Shown piece after piece: positions 45,521 to 52,539 of a DNA stretch of 64,000 bases. Source of the stretch: Phytoactinopolyspora mesophila (GTDB taxonomy: Bacteria; Actinomycetota; Actinomycetes; Jiangellales; Jiangellaceae); contig NZ_WLZY01000002.1 of assembly GCF_010122465.1 (NCBI RefSeq), forward strand, positions 447,076 through 511,075, given 5' to 3'. A model generated the notes under the pieces. The model saw only the letters and a program-made list of their open reading frames with translations. It made no database searches and had not been told where the DNA came from. The position numbers and the translations under genes were made by a program. Numbering within the stretch: the stretch's first letter is position 1; each line of letters begins with the position of its first letter.

Positions 45521-45535
45521 AAACGCTTAACCGGG
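45521..45535. promoter_or_regulatory. Second LacI-type site and promoter of the LacI gene
   Basis: AAACGCTTAACCGGG carries the same CGGTTAA half-site (minus strand) as the dyad at 45455. TAGACT (45538-45543) right after it is a plausible -10 for the LacI gene, so binding would block that promoter. Confidence 0.42.
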
Positions 45536-45621
45536 ATTAGACTGCTGGTGAAAAGGCTCGGCCGCGAGGCCGCACGCCATGGACTCCGCTTTCGCGGCCG
45601 ACCTGACGACCGGGACGTACC

Positions 45622-46668
45622 TTGGCAACCATGCGCGACGTCGCCGAACGCGCCGGTGTGTCCATCGCCACGGTGTCTTTCGTCGTGAACAACACCAAGC
45701 GGGTCGCTCCGGCCACGCGGGAGCGCATCGAAGCTGCCATGGCCGAGCTGGGTTTCCGGCGTAACGTCGTCGCCCGAGCGCTGGCCAGTAGGCGGACGCA
45801 TATCCTCGCCGTGGCCTATCCGGCGTTGCAGCACCGGCTCGGCAGTACGGCGATGGGTTTCATCACCAGTGCCGCGAGCGCGGCCAGCGAGCACGATTAC
45901 CACCTGGTGCTCTGGCCGGTGGACAACGACGGCGGGGAGCTGTCCGAGCTGATGCGCGAAGGGCTCGTCGACGGCATCGTGCTGATGGAGGTGCTACTCC
46001 ACGACCCGCGGGTGGACACACTGCTCTCGGCTCGCATGCCGTTCGCGATGATCGGCCGCACCGCCGATCCCACCGGGCTTGCTTTCGTGGACATCGACTT
46101 CGAGGTGACAGTCGAGAAGGGGCTGGATCACCTGCAAGGGCTCGGGCATCGTGAGATTGTCTTCGTGTCGGAGCGTCCGCCGTCGGAGGCATTTCGCGCC
46201 TATGGCGCCAAGGTGCGTGCCGAGGCGGCATTCCGGCGCAGCTGTGCTGAGCGCGGCCTGGAGCCGGTGATCGTGGAGTGTGCGCAGAATGCCGCCGGTG
46301 GCCGCGAGCTGGCACACGAACTGATCGAGGCGCGGCCGCGAACCACGGCGATCATGATCATGAACGAGCACGCCGCCTTCGGTGTCGTGTCCGGGCTGGC
46401 GCGGCGCGGTGTCCGGGTGCCCACTGACCTCTCGCTGTTGTCGATCAGCACCTCGTCGGACATGGGCGCGACTTCCGACCCGGTGTTGTCGATCATGCGC
46501 TCGCCGGGCAAGGAGCTGGGGCGCCTGGGCGTCGAGTTGGTGATCGCGCAGTTGGAAGGAAACGAACCGCCAGGGTCGCGGCTGCTGCCGTGCGAGCTGG
46601 AACCAGGAGAGTCGACGGCGCCCGCCCCGCCCTCACCCCCGTCGCCCATGATCATGAACACTTCTTGA
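45622..46668 (+). CDS. LacI-family regulator of the ThuA-oxidoreductase unit
   Basis: A 348-residue LacI protein starting at TTG 45622 (or ATG 45631): HTH TMRDVAERAGVSIATVSFVV, NNTKRVAPATRER, then the sugar-binding domain (DGIVLMEVLLHDPR, PFAMIGRTADPTG, TTAIMIMNEHAAFG, VPTDLSLLSIST). It is not closely similar to regulators A and B. The last six residues, MIMNTS, and the stop are encoded by the left arm of a family-alpha palindrome. Divergent from ThuA. Confidence 0.92.
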   Translation: MATMRDVAERAGVSIATVSFVVNNTKRVAPATRERIEAAMAELGFRRNVVARALASRRTHILAVAYPALQHRLGSTAMGFITSAASAASEHDYHLVLWPVDNDGGELSELMREGLVDGIVLMEVLLHDPRVDTLLSARMPFAMIGRTADPTGLAFVDIDFEVTVEKGLDHLQGLGHREIVFVSERPPSEAFRAYGAKVRAEAAFRRSCAERGLEPVIVECAQNAAGGRELAHELIEARPRTTAIMIMNEHAAFGVVSGLARRGVRVPTDLSLLSISTSSDMGATSDPVLSIMRSPGKELGRLGVELVIAQLEGNEPPGSRLLPCELEPGESTAPAPPSPPSPMIMNTS

Positions 46669-46702
46669 CCAATATGGTCACGAAGTGTTCATGATCATGG
46701 GC
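46644..46702. repeat. Perfect 21-bp palindrome, family alpha (copy 1)
   Basis: Arms 46644-46664 and 46682-46702 are exact (core CATGATCATGAACACTTC); the inner stem TGACC/GGTCA (46666-46670, 46676-46680) pairs around the loop AATAT, so the whole forms a ~27-bp hairpin with one mismatch. It is tail-to-tail: the TGA stop of the LacI gene is in the centre-left and the TGA of the opposing gene is in the right arm. Confidence 0.92.
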
Positions 46703-47396
46703 GGTAGGGGAGGACGACGATGCGTTCGGTGCTGGCTTCCAGGAGCTGTGGATCGACTGACGAGAGCGCGCCGATCTCGGCGAGTGACCGGTATCCGAGG
46801 CGAGCGTCACGCTCCTCGACGAACGCGCGGGCAACCGTGGCGTCCCATCCGAGCACGTAGACAATGCTGTCGGCCGAGGCGTTGTTGAGATCGACGAGTC
46901 CGCCGTCGTCGTAGTCGCGAGGGCGGTCCGGGCGGCCAATGTGCAGGTCAAGGGCAAGTTGAGGGTCGCGCTCGCTGAGGGCGCGGGCTTCGCTGCGGCG
47001 GGCCCGGTTGTCGAGCGCCTTCTGCAGGGCGGGGTCGACGTCCGGTCCGCGGCGGCCGAAGACGACGTTGCGGCCGGTGGCGGCCGCGACGGCTCCGCCG
47101 GCCATGGTGGCAATCAGCAGCATGCCGTAACCCGCGCCGGCGGCGCTGGCTGCCATGGCGACGAGGATGCCCGCGGAGGCGAGCAGCAGCACCGCCGCGG
47201 TCAGGAACCAAGCGACGGTGCGTGCGCGGTACCAGACCTGACCTGCCGGAACCCAGGCCAGCAGCCCGAGACTGAATACAGGTAGCGCGATCCACACGAC
47301 CTGGCCGATTGCTCGAACGAAGCGATTGCCGTTGTTCGTGCGATCAGTGGGCTGGCGCTGCCCGCCGGGCGAGCTGGCGGAGAAGGATCCAGACAT
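46695..47396 (-). CDS. Membrane protein with helix-hairpin-helix domain (ComEA-like)
   Basis: A 233-residue protein with about four transmembrane segments (residues ~25-105: VVWIALPVFSLGLLAWVPAG, FLTAAVLLLASAGILVAMAA) followed by a basic linker and a C-terminal HhH module (VDLNNASADSIVYVLGWDAT, YRSLAEIGALSSVDPQLLE). ComEA-type HhH domains bind DNA without sequence specificity; here the domain would face the cytosol or outside depending on topology, which I cannot fix. The stop codon lies in a palindrome arm. Confidence 0.72.
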   Translation of the reverse strand: MSGSFSASSPGGQRQPTDRTNNGNRFVRAIGQVVWIALPVFSLGLLAWVPAGQVWYRARTVAWFLTAAVLLLASAGILVAMAASAAGAGYGMLLIATMAGGAVAAATGRNVVFGRRGPDVDPALQKALDNRARRSEARALSERDPQLALDLHIGRPDRPRDYDDGGLVDLNNASADSIVYVLGWDATVARAFVEERDARLGYRSLAEIGALSSVDPQLLEASTERIVVLPYRP

Positions 47397-47460
47397 GGGG
47401 TCGAGGGTAGCTGAATGAGCGCGCCGGGTTTGGCTCCGGCGAGGTCACCGATGTGGTGCG

Positions 47461-47826
47461 TCAGCCGATCTCGTGTACGTGGTGGGGGTTGTGCTCATCC
47501 GGGTGTGCGCCTTTGGCGTGGTCGGCGTGGAACAGTGCCTGCTGGAGAAGCTGGCGGACGTGGGTGTCGGCCGCGTGGTAGTAGATGAAGGTGCCTTCCC
47601 GGCGGCTTTCCACCAAGCCGGACAGCCTGAGCTTGGCCAGATGCTGACTGACCGCGCTTGGGGTGGCGTCGACCAACTCTGCCAGGCAGTTGACTGACGA
47701 TTCACCCTGCAGCAGCGCCCACATGAGCTTGATGCGGGTGGGGTCGGCGAGCATTCGCAATGCACGCGCCGCACCGTCGACCTGGTCGGTAGTGGGCATG
47801 TTGAAGGCCGCGACGCTCTCATGCAT
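47461..47826 (-). CDS. ArsR/SmtB-family zinc sensor (CzrA-like)
   Basis: A 121-residue winged-HTH repressor (ALRMLADPTRIKLMWALLQG, LAELVDATPSAVSQHLAKLR, LSGLVESRREGTFIYYHAAD). Helix 5 carries D-T-H, ten residues, H-A-D-H, exactly the DxH-x10-HxxH zinc site of CzrA/SmtB, so Zn(II) or Co(II) is the likely signal. A His-rich tail (HPDEHNPHHVHEIG) follows. TAAGAT at 47833-47838 on the minus strand lies six bases before the ATG: a leaderless promoter. It is divergent from a CDF exporter, which it should derepress when zinc is high. Confidence 0.93.
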   Translation of the reverse strand: MHESVAAFNMPTTDQVDGAARALRMLADPTRIKLMWALLQGESSVNCLAELVDATPSAVSQHLAKLRLSGLVESRREGTFIYYHAADTHVRQLLQQALFHADHAKGAHPDEHNPHHVHEIG

Positions 47827-47867
47827 GGGGCAATCTTACATTGCGAGATAAGTATTTAAGTAGTCAT

Positions 47868-47881
47868 GCATATATTTATGC
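47868..47881. promoter_or_regulatory. Probable CzrA-like operator GCATATATTTATGC
   Basis: Inverted GCATA/TATGC in an A/T-rich stretch 9 bp before the CDF start, within the 64-bp divergent gap. ArsR/SmtB sites are A/T-rich imperfect dyads at promoters of their exporters. The regulator at 47461 is the obvious ligand. Confidence 0.6.
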
Positions 47882-47890
47882 TTGCATATT

Positions 47891-48952
47891 ATGAGCAACG
47901 ATCGACGAGGCGGCCTTGGTCGCGAGGACGCCAATGAGCACGGCCACGGCCACGGCCACGGGCATGGGCATGGCCACGAGCACGGCGGAGGGGGCCAATC
48001 GTGGGGCCGCCGTCTGGTGCACGCGATCAAACCGCACTCGCACGACATGACCGACGCGATCAGCACAGCGGAAGACGCCAGCGGCGCCGGTATCCGCGCT
48101 GCGTGGATCGGCCTGGCGGGCATGATGGCGACCGCGGCGCTGCAACTGGGAATCGTGGCGATCAGCGGTTCCATCGGGCTGCTTGCCGACGCCGTGCACA
48201 GCCTGGGACACGCGGTCACGACCATTCCACTACTGATCGCGTTCCGCATCGGGCGCCGCCGCCCGACCAAGCGTTACCCGTACGGATACCGGCGTGCCGA
48301 AGACCTTGCGGGAGTGCTGATCGCGTTGGTCATCGCGCTTTCGGCGGTCTTGATCATTGTCGAATCGGTGGACGCCCTGCTCGACCCGCGCGAGCTGACC
48401 AATCTCGGCTGGGTGTTCGCGGCAGCAACCGTCGGCGTGATCGGCAACGAGATCGTCGCGGTCTACCGGATCCGGATCGGGCGCCGGATCGGCTCGGCCG
48501 CTCTGGTCGCCGAGGGGTATCACGCCCGTTCCGACGGATTGACCTCGATGGTGGTGGTCGTCGGCGTCATCGGTGTGTGGGCGGGCTTCCCGCAGGCGGA
48601 TGCGGCGGCCGGTTTCCTGGTGGCGGTGGCGATCCTGTGGATTTTGATCAGTTCGTGCAAGACGATCTTCCGTCGCCTGATGGATGGTGTCGACGACGGC
48701 ACCGTGGACGAGATCGAGGCCGTCGCGGCGGATGTTCCGGGTGTGCTGGACGTCGAGCGGGTCCGGGCGCGCTGGACGGGGCATCGGCTCGAAGCGGACA
48801 TCATCGTCGCAGTGGACCGGCAGTTGAGTGTTGAGGCGGGCCACGCCGTCGCTCGTGCCGTGCACAACGCTTTGACCAGCGGCGTCGGCCATCTTGAACA
48901 CGTGGTGATCCACGTCCACCCGGCGTCCGTTCCCGTGATCATGAACACTTAA
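47891..48952 (+). CDS. CDF-family zinc/cobalt exporter
   Basis: A 353-residue cation diffusion facilitator. His-rich N-terminus (HGHGHGHGHGHGHEH, residues ~14-32), a loop with HAIKPHSHDM, six membrane helices and the C-terminal cytoplasmic domain. The transport-site residues are visible in ADAVHSLGH of helix 2 and EGYHARSDGL of helix 5. Proton-driven export of Zn(II), perhaps Co(II). Divergent from its CzrA-like sensor. The C-terminus VIMNT and the TAA stop are encoded by the left arm of an alpha-family palindrome. Confidence 0.92.
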   Translation: MSNDRRGGLGREDANEHGHGHGHGHGHGHEHGGGGQSWGRRLVHAIKPHSHDMTDAISTAEDASGAGIRAAWIGLAGMMATAALQLGIVAISGSIGLLADAVHSLGHAVTTIPLLIAFRIGRRRPTKRYPYGYRRAEDLAGVLIALVIALSAVLIIVESVDALLDPRELTNLGWVFAAATVGVIGNEIVAVYRIRIGRRIGSAALVAEGYHARSDGLTSMVVVVGVIGVWAGFPQADAAAGFLVAVAILWILISSCKTIFRRLMDGVDDGTVDEIEAVAADVPGVLDVERVRARWTGHRLEADIIVAVDRQLSVEAGHAVARAVHNALTSGVGHLEHVVIHVHPASVPVIMNT

Positions 48953-48989
48953 CGACCAATACGGTCACTAAGTGTTCATGATCATCGGG
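48932..48989. repeat. Palindrome family alpha (copy 2)
   Basis: Arms 48932-48951 and 48969-48989 pair over 20 bp with one bulged A (core TGATCATGAACACTTA); inner GACC/GGTC around AATAC. Tail-to-tail: the CDF stop TAA is in the left arm and the opposing ATPase stop TGA is in the right arm. Confidence 0.92.
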
Positions 48990-49761
48990 CAAGGCGGTCC
49001 ACCAGTGCGCGCAGCGGATCGTCGTCGGCCGTTCCCACGTCTATGCCCAGCTCGGCCGGGGTGCCGATTTCCAGCCGGCCGTCCTCGGTGACCAGCCAGA
49101 CGTTGTCCGCGTGGCGCAGCATGTGCTCGACGTCGTGCGTCGACATGAGCACCGCGAGCCCGTGCTCTTGAGTCAACGAGCGCAGCAGATTGGTGAGCTC
49201 CAGGCGGGCGCGGACGTCGAGAAACGCGCTCGGCTCGTCGAGCAGCAGCACGCGTGGCTCCTGGGCCAGCGCACGAGCGATCATGATGCGCTGGCGTTCG
49301 CCGTCGCTCATCTCTGACACCGAACGGCCCGCGAGCGATGTCGCGCCGGCCGCGGCAAGCGCCTCGTCCACGACCGCGCGGTCGTGGTCGTCCAGGTGAC
49401 CGGACCACCCGGTATGGGGATACCGGCCCAGGGCGACAACGTGCCAGGCCAGGAGGGCACCCACCGCTACCCGGTCGGTCAGGACGACGGCGACTTGGCG
49501 GGCGAGTTCCGCCGCGGACATCTGATGGATTGAACGCCCGCCCACCAGCACCTCGCCGCTCATCAACGGCTGCGAGCGCACCAGGCTGCGCAGGAGTGTC
49601 GACTTGCCGGACCCGTTCGGTCCGACCAGGCAGGTGAGCTCACCGGCTGACAGGCCCGCATCGACGCCGGAGAGAACGACGCGGCCTCGCCTGGGCGGGC
49701 GGCCGTACCCGACGCTCACGCCGCGGGCATGCAGCACGGGATCGGAGGGTGCCGTCGTCAT
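48982..49761 (-). CDS. Metal-chelate ABC importer ATPase (FecE type)
   Basis: A 259-residue ATPase: Walker A GPNGSGKST, signature VSEMSDGERQRIMIARALAQ (SDGER in place of SGG), Walker B LLLDEPSAF, H-loop MSTHD. Sequence context (VGYGRPPRRGRVVLSGVDAG; GALLAWHVVALGRYPHTGW) is that of FecE/FhuC/BtuD-type ATPases for siderophores, haem or B12. The start overlaps the permease stop by 4 bp. Third gene of a minus-strand operon. Confidence 0.92.
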   Translation of the reverse strand: MTTAPSDPVLHARGVSVGYGRPPRRGRVVLSGVDAGLSAGELTCLVGPNGSGKSTLLRSLVRSQPLMSGEVLVGGRSIHQMSAAELARQVAVVLTDRVAVGALLAWHVVALGRYPHTGWSGHLDDHDRAVVDEALAAAGATSLAGRSVSEMSDGERQRIMIARALAQEPRVLLLDEPSAFLDVRARLELTNLLRSLTQEHGLAVLMSTHDVEHMLRHADNVWLVTEDGRLEIGTPAELGIDVGTADDDPLRALVDRLAR

Positions 49762-50906
49762 ACCGAGAACCCGCCTCCGTTGCGGTTGATGCGCAGCAGA
49801 ACGCGCAGCACCACAGGCGCCCCGATCAGCGCCAACGCGGCATTGAGCGGCAGGACGGTGTCGGTGCCGGGAAGCTGCGCGAAGATCCCGGCTATCAAGG
49901 CGATGACGGCACCGACCAGGGCAGATCCCGGGATGAGTAGCCGGTGGTCCGTGGTGCCGAACAACCCCCTGGCCAGATGCGGAGCGGCGATCCCGAGAAA
50001 CGCGATCGGCCCGGCGTATGCGGTCACCGCGCCAGCGAGCAGTGCGGTGCTTGCCATGGCTGTCAGCCGGAACCGGCGCACCGACATACCCATGCTCTGG
50101 GCATACCGCTCACCGAGCAGTGACGCGTTCAGCTGTTTGGTGCTGACCACCAGGATCAGCACGCCGAGCACCACCAGCCCGCCGAGGATCGGCAGCTGCG
50201 CGGTCCGCACGCCCTGGAAACTTCCGAACTGCCAGGCGGTGAACGCGACCACCGCTTCGGGGCGGGCGAAGTAGACAAGCACGTTGGTGATGGCGGTGAG
50301 GAACGCACCGAACATCATCCCGGCGACGAGCACGATGACGGTGTTCTGCACCCGCGCGGCGATTGCCGACATCACGAGAAGCACACTGAACGCTCCGGCG
50401 GCCGCGGCGCCGACCACGCCGAGGCCTTGGAGCGGGGCGACGGCGGCGAGGAGCGTGGCGCTGAGCCCGGCGGTAGCTCCCTGGGGCAGAAGCACCAGGC
50501 CGACGCCGACACTGGCGCCGGCGGTGACCCCAAGGACATAGGGTTCGGCGAGGGCGTTGCGGAACAGGGTCTGCATGGCCAGCCCGGCCAGCGCCATCGC
50601 AGCTCCGGCCAGCACCGCGGTGATGGCCCGGGGCAGCCTGAGGTCCATGACGATCGAGGTCCAGGTGTCCCGGCCGGCGTCCTGCCCGGACAAGATCCCG
50701 ACTACTTCACCGAGCGGAATGGAAACCGAGCCCCACGCCAGCGTCGCGAGAAAGGCGCCGACGCATCCGGCGGCGAGGCACCCGAAGACGACGACCTGCC
50801 GGGGGCCGACAAGCCGCTGCCCGTCAGTGGTCCCGGCCGCCGGCCGGCCGGCTCCGGGCAGCTTGCCCGTGCCGGCCGGCCTGCGTCGCGCTACCGTTTC
50901 TGTCAC
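49758..50906 (-). CDS. Metal-chelate ABC importer permease (FecCD type)
   Basis: A 382-residue FecCD permease with ten predicted membrane helices. Family blocks: LRLPRAITAVLAGAAMALAG, LAMQTLFRNALAEPYVLGVT, WQFGSFQGV, LGIAAPHLARGLFGTTDHR, LLIPGSALVGAVIALIAG. It forms the homodimeric channel for a metal chelate. It lies 11 bp after the binding-protein gene and overlaps the ATPase gene. Confidence 0.93.
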   Translation of the reverse strand: MTETVARRRPAGTGKLPGAGRPAAGTTDGQRLVGPRQVVVFGCLAAGCVGAFLATLAWGSVSIPLGEVVGILSGQDAGRDTWTSIVMDLRLPRAITAVLAGAAMALAGLAMQTLFRNALAEPYVLGVTAGASVGVGLVLLPQGATAGLSATLLAAVAPLQGLGVVGAAAAGAFSVLLVMSAIAARVQNTVIVLVAGMMFGAFLTAITNVLVYFARPEAVVAFTAWQFGSFQGVRTAQLPILGGLVVLGVLILVVSTKQLNASLLGERYAQSMGMSVRRFRLTAMASTALLAGAVTAYAGPIAFLGIAAPHLARGLFGTTDHRLLIPGSALVGAVIALIAGIFAQLPGTDTVLPLNAALALIGAPVVLRVLLRINRNGGGFSV

Positions 50907-50917
50907 TGAGCGAGCAA

Positions 50918-52207
50918 TCAGTCGCTGCTGGCCACGGGGCCGATGAACTCGAGCTCATGCTCGGGGAGCAGGTCGGGATGCAGGATGCTGACGGCGTCGG
51001 CGAGCATGAGGTCAACGTCCAGCGAGCCGTTGAGGAAGTAGTCGACGCCCCGCTTGCCCATGCGGTGGTAGGTGCTGCCCTCGTTGAGCGGACGCAGGCC
51101 GGCCAGCTGTGGTTCAGCGTCGCGGTAGTCCTGCTGCGTTTCGTGCGACGGGAAGAAGGTGAGGTCGAGCCAGGCGTCGGCGGAGGCGCCCTCGTCGATG
51201 AATCGCTCGAGCGAGATGGTCGCGATCCCGCCGCCGTCGATGTCTGGGATCGGCACGCCGCCTGCTTCGCGGACCAGCTGCGGTTCGAACCGCTGGTTTT
51301 CGCGCGTGGTCACGTCGCTGCCGTCGCCGGTGACACCGAGCAGCATGGTCGGCGGATCGTCGATCGTGGCGACATGGTTGTCCACGAGCTCTCGCAGCTC
51401 TAGGTAGCGCTGCTCGATGGCCTCGAACTCGGCATTTGCCTCGGCTTCGAGGTTGAAGAACAGCGACAGGAACTTGATTTGTTCAGCTGCACCCAGCGGC
51501 GACTCCGTGTAGGGGAAGTAGAAGACGACGGGGATGCCGAGCTCGGCGATCTGGCCGAACATGGCGTCGTCGCCGGCGTAGTTCGTGTAGAAATCCGGGT
51601 CGGATTCGGCGAGAGCCTCGTAGTTCACCTCGTAGCCGATCTCGGCGACGGCGCCGCTGTCGACGCGAGCGGCGATGTCGGGCAGGTACGGGGCCTCTAC
51701 CTCGCCGAAGAACACTTCCGCCTGGCCGACCAGCGCGTCAGCGACGCCCAGCCGTTCGACGGCCGCGTACAGGACGCTGCCGCCGTCCACGAAGGTGGCG
51801 GTGGGGATCTCCAGGACGGTTGCGTCGGCGAGGTCGCCCTCGAGCTCAGGCTCTGGCACGCCGCACGGAACCAGCACATAGGTGTTCTCGACCTCCCGGC
51901 TGCCGGCCGCGGCGTGCCCTCCGGCCGCGTCCACCCGGGTGCTGAGTACCTTGTAGGAGTCTTCGTACCGGACATTCCACCCCTGGGCGTAGACCGCCTC
52001 GACCTTGTCGGGGAAGTAGTCGACTCCTTCCTGGAACTCTTCGACGCAGCCGTCGCTGCCGAGGCCGACGGCCGCGACATCACCGTCCGGGTGGGTCGTG
52101 GGATCTGCGGCAGAGTCCTCCGCGGTGTCGTCGCCGCCGCATGCGGTCACGATCAGTACGCAGAGCGCCGCCGCGCTTGCACAGGCGTTTCGCTGCAGGT
52201 TTCGCAC
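50918..52207 (-). CDS. Metal-chelate-binding lipoprotein (PeriBP_2 type)
   Basis: A 429-residue lipoprotein starting at GTG 52207 (GAGGGGC upstream); the signal ends VTACGGDD with the lipobox Cys. Body of the Fe-chelate/B12-binding class III fold: VLEIPTATFVDGGSVLYAAV, ERLGVADALVGQ, EIGYEVNYEALAESDPDFYT, GIPVVFYFPYTESPLGAAEQ. It delivers an extracellular chelate to the FecCD permease. The ligand is unknown; the divergent RiPP cluster may make it (inference). Its 5' gap has an IdeR-like word and other dyads. Confidence 0.88.
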   Translation of the reverse strand: MRNLQRNACASAAALCVLIVTACGGDDTAEDSAADPTTHPDGDVAAVGLGSDGCVEEFQEGVDYFPDKVEAVYAQGWNVRYEDSYKVLSTRVDAAGGHAAAGSREVENTYVLVPCGVPEPELEGDLADATVLEIPTATFVDGGSVLYAAVERLGVADALVGQAEVFFGEVEAPYLPDIAARVDSGAVAEIGYEVNYEALAESDPDFYTNYAGDDAMFGQIAELGIPVVFYFPYTESPLGAAEQIKFLSLFFNLEAEANAEFEAIEQRYLELRELVDNHVATIDDPPTMLLGVTGDGSDVTTRENQRFEPQLVREAGGVPIPDIDGGGIATISLERFIDEGASADAWLDLTFFPSHETQQDYRDAEPQLAGLRPLNEGSTYHRMGKRGVDYFLNGSLDVDLMLADAVSILHPDLLPEHELEFIGPVASSD

Positions 52208-52242
52208 AAGTGCCCCTCGATCGTCCTTCTAGTGCAGGTTAT

Positions 52243-52290
52243 ATGAGAATTAGTCCCATTTTCATTTGTGTGGAGGTTAGCCGGAACCGG
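52243..52290. promoter_or_regulatory. Candidate metal-repressor sites upstream of the chelate importer
   Basis: ATGAGAAT (52243-52250) and ATTTTCAT (52258-52265) form an inverted pair with seven matching bases and a 7-bp spacer; the half-sites resemble those of Zur/Fur boxes but the spacing is wider. GGAGGTTAGCCGGAACCGG (52272-52290) contains AGGTTAGCC, nine consecutive bases of the DtxR/IdeR consensus. Either would fit iron or zinc repression of the importer. The 332-bp gap 52208-52539 also contains a gamma palindrome and the box at 52541. Confidence 0.4.
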
Positions 52291-52386
52291 CGGTCTTGGC
52301 AACGACGCCTCATCTGGCGGATCCGTGGGCCCGGGCGGATCCGTGGACCCCGCCGGATCTATGGGCCCTGGCGCTCCGCCCCCTAT

Positions 52387-52479
52387 CCGGTGATCGTCAG
52401 TGGGTTGTGGTTGTGAGGCCGCGACCACGGCCCACTCTCGATCACCTCGTAACGACCACGGCGCACTGTCGATCACCGA
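52387..52479. repeat. Palindrome family gamma (copy 2, decayed)
   Basis: Left arm 52387-52414 is nearly identical to that at 43276. The middle (52421-52447) and right arm (52451-52479) are degenerate partners of it. Order and lengths of the three parts are the same as in the perfect copy. It lies head-to-head between the importer and the RiPP operon. Confidence 0.82.
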
Positions 52480-52539
52480 GATGGGGGAAGGCGAATGGGG
52501 GTTGCGCATTCGCGGCAGGTGGGCTCTACTTGGTAACTA

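Noticed and set aside
52243..52265. ATGAGAAT...ATTTTCAT as a canonical Zur or Fur box
   Set aside because: Half-site spacing is 7 bp rather than 1 bp, so it was kept only as a weak candidate within the regulatory entry.
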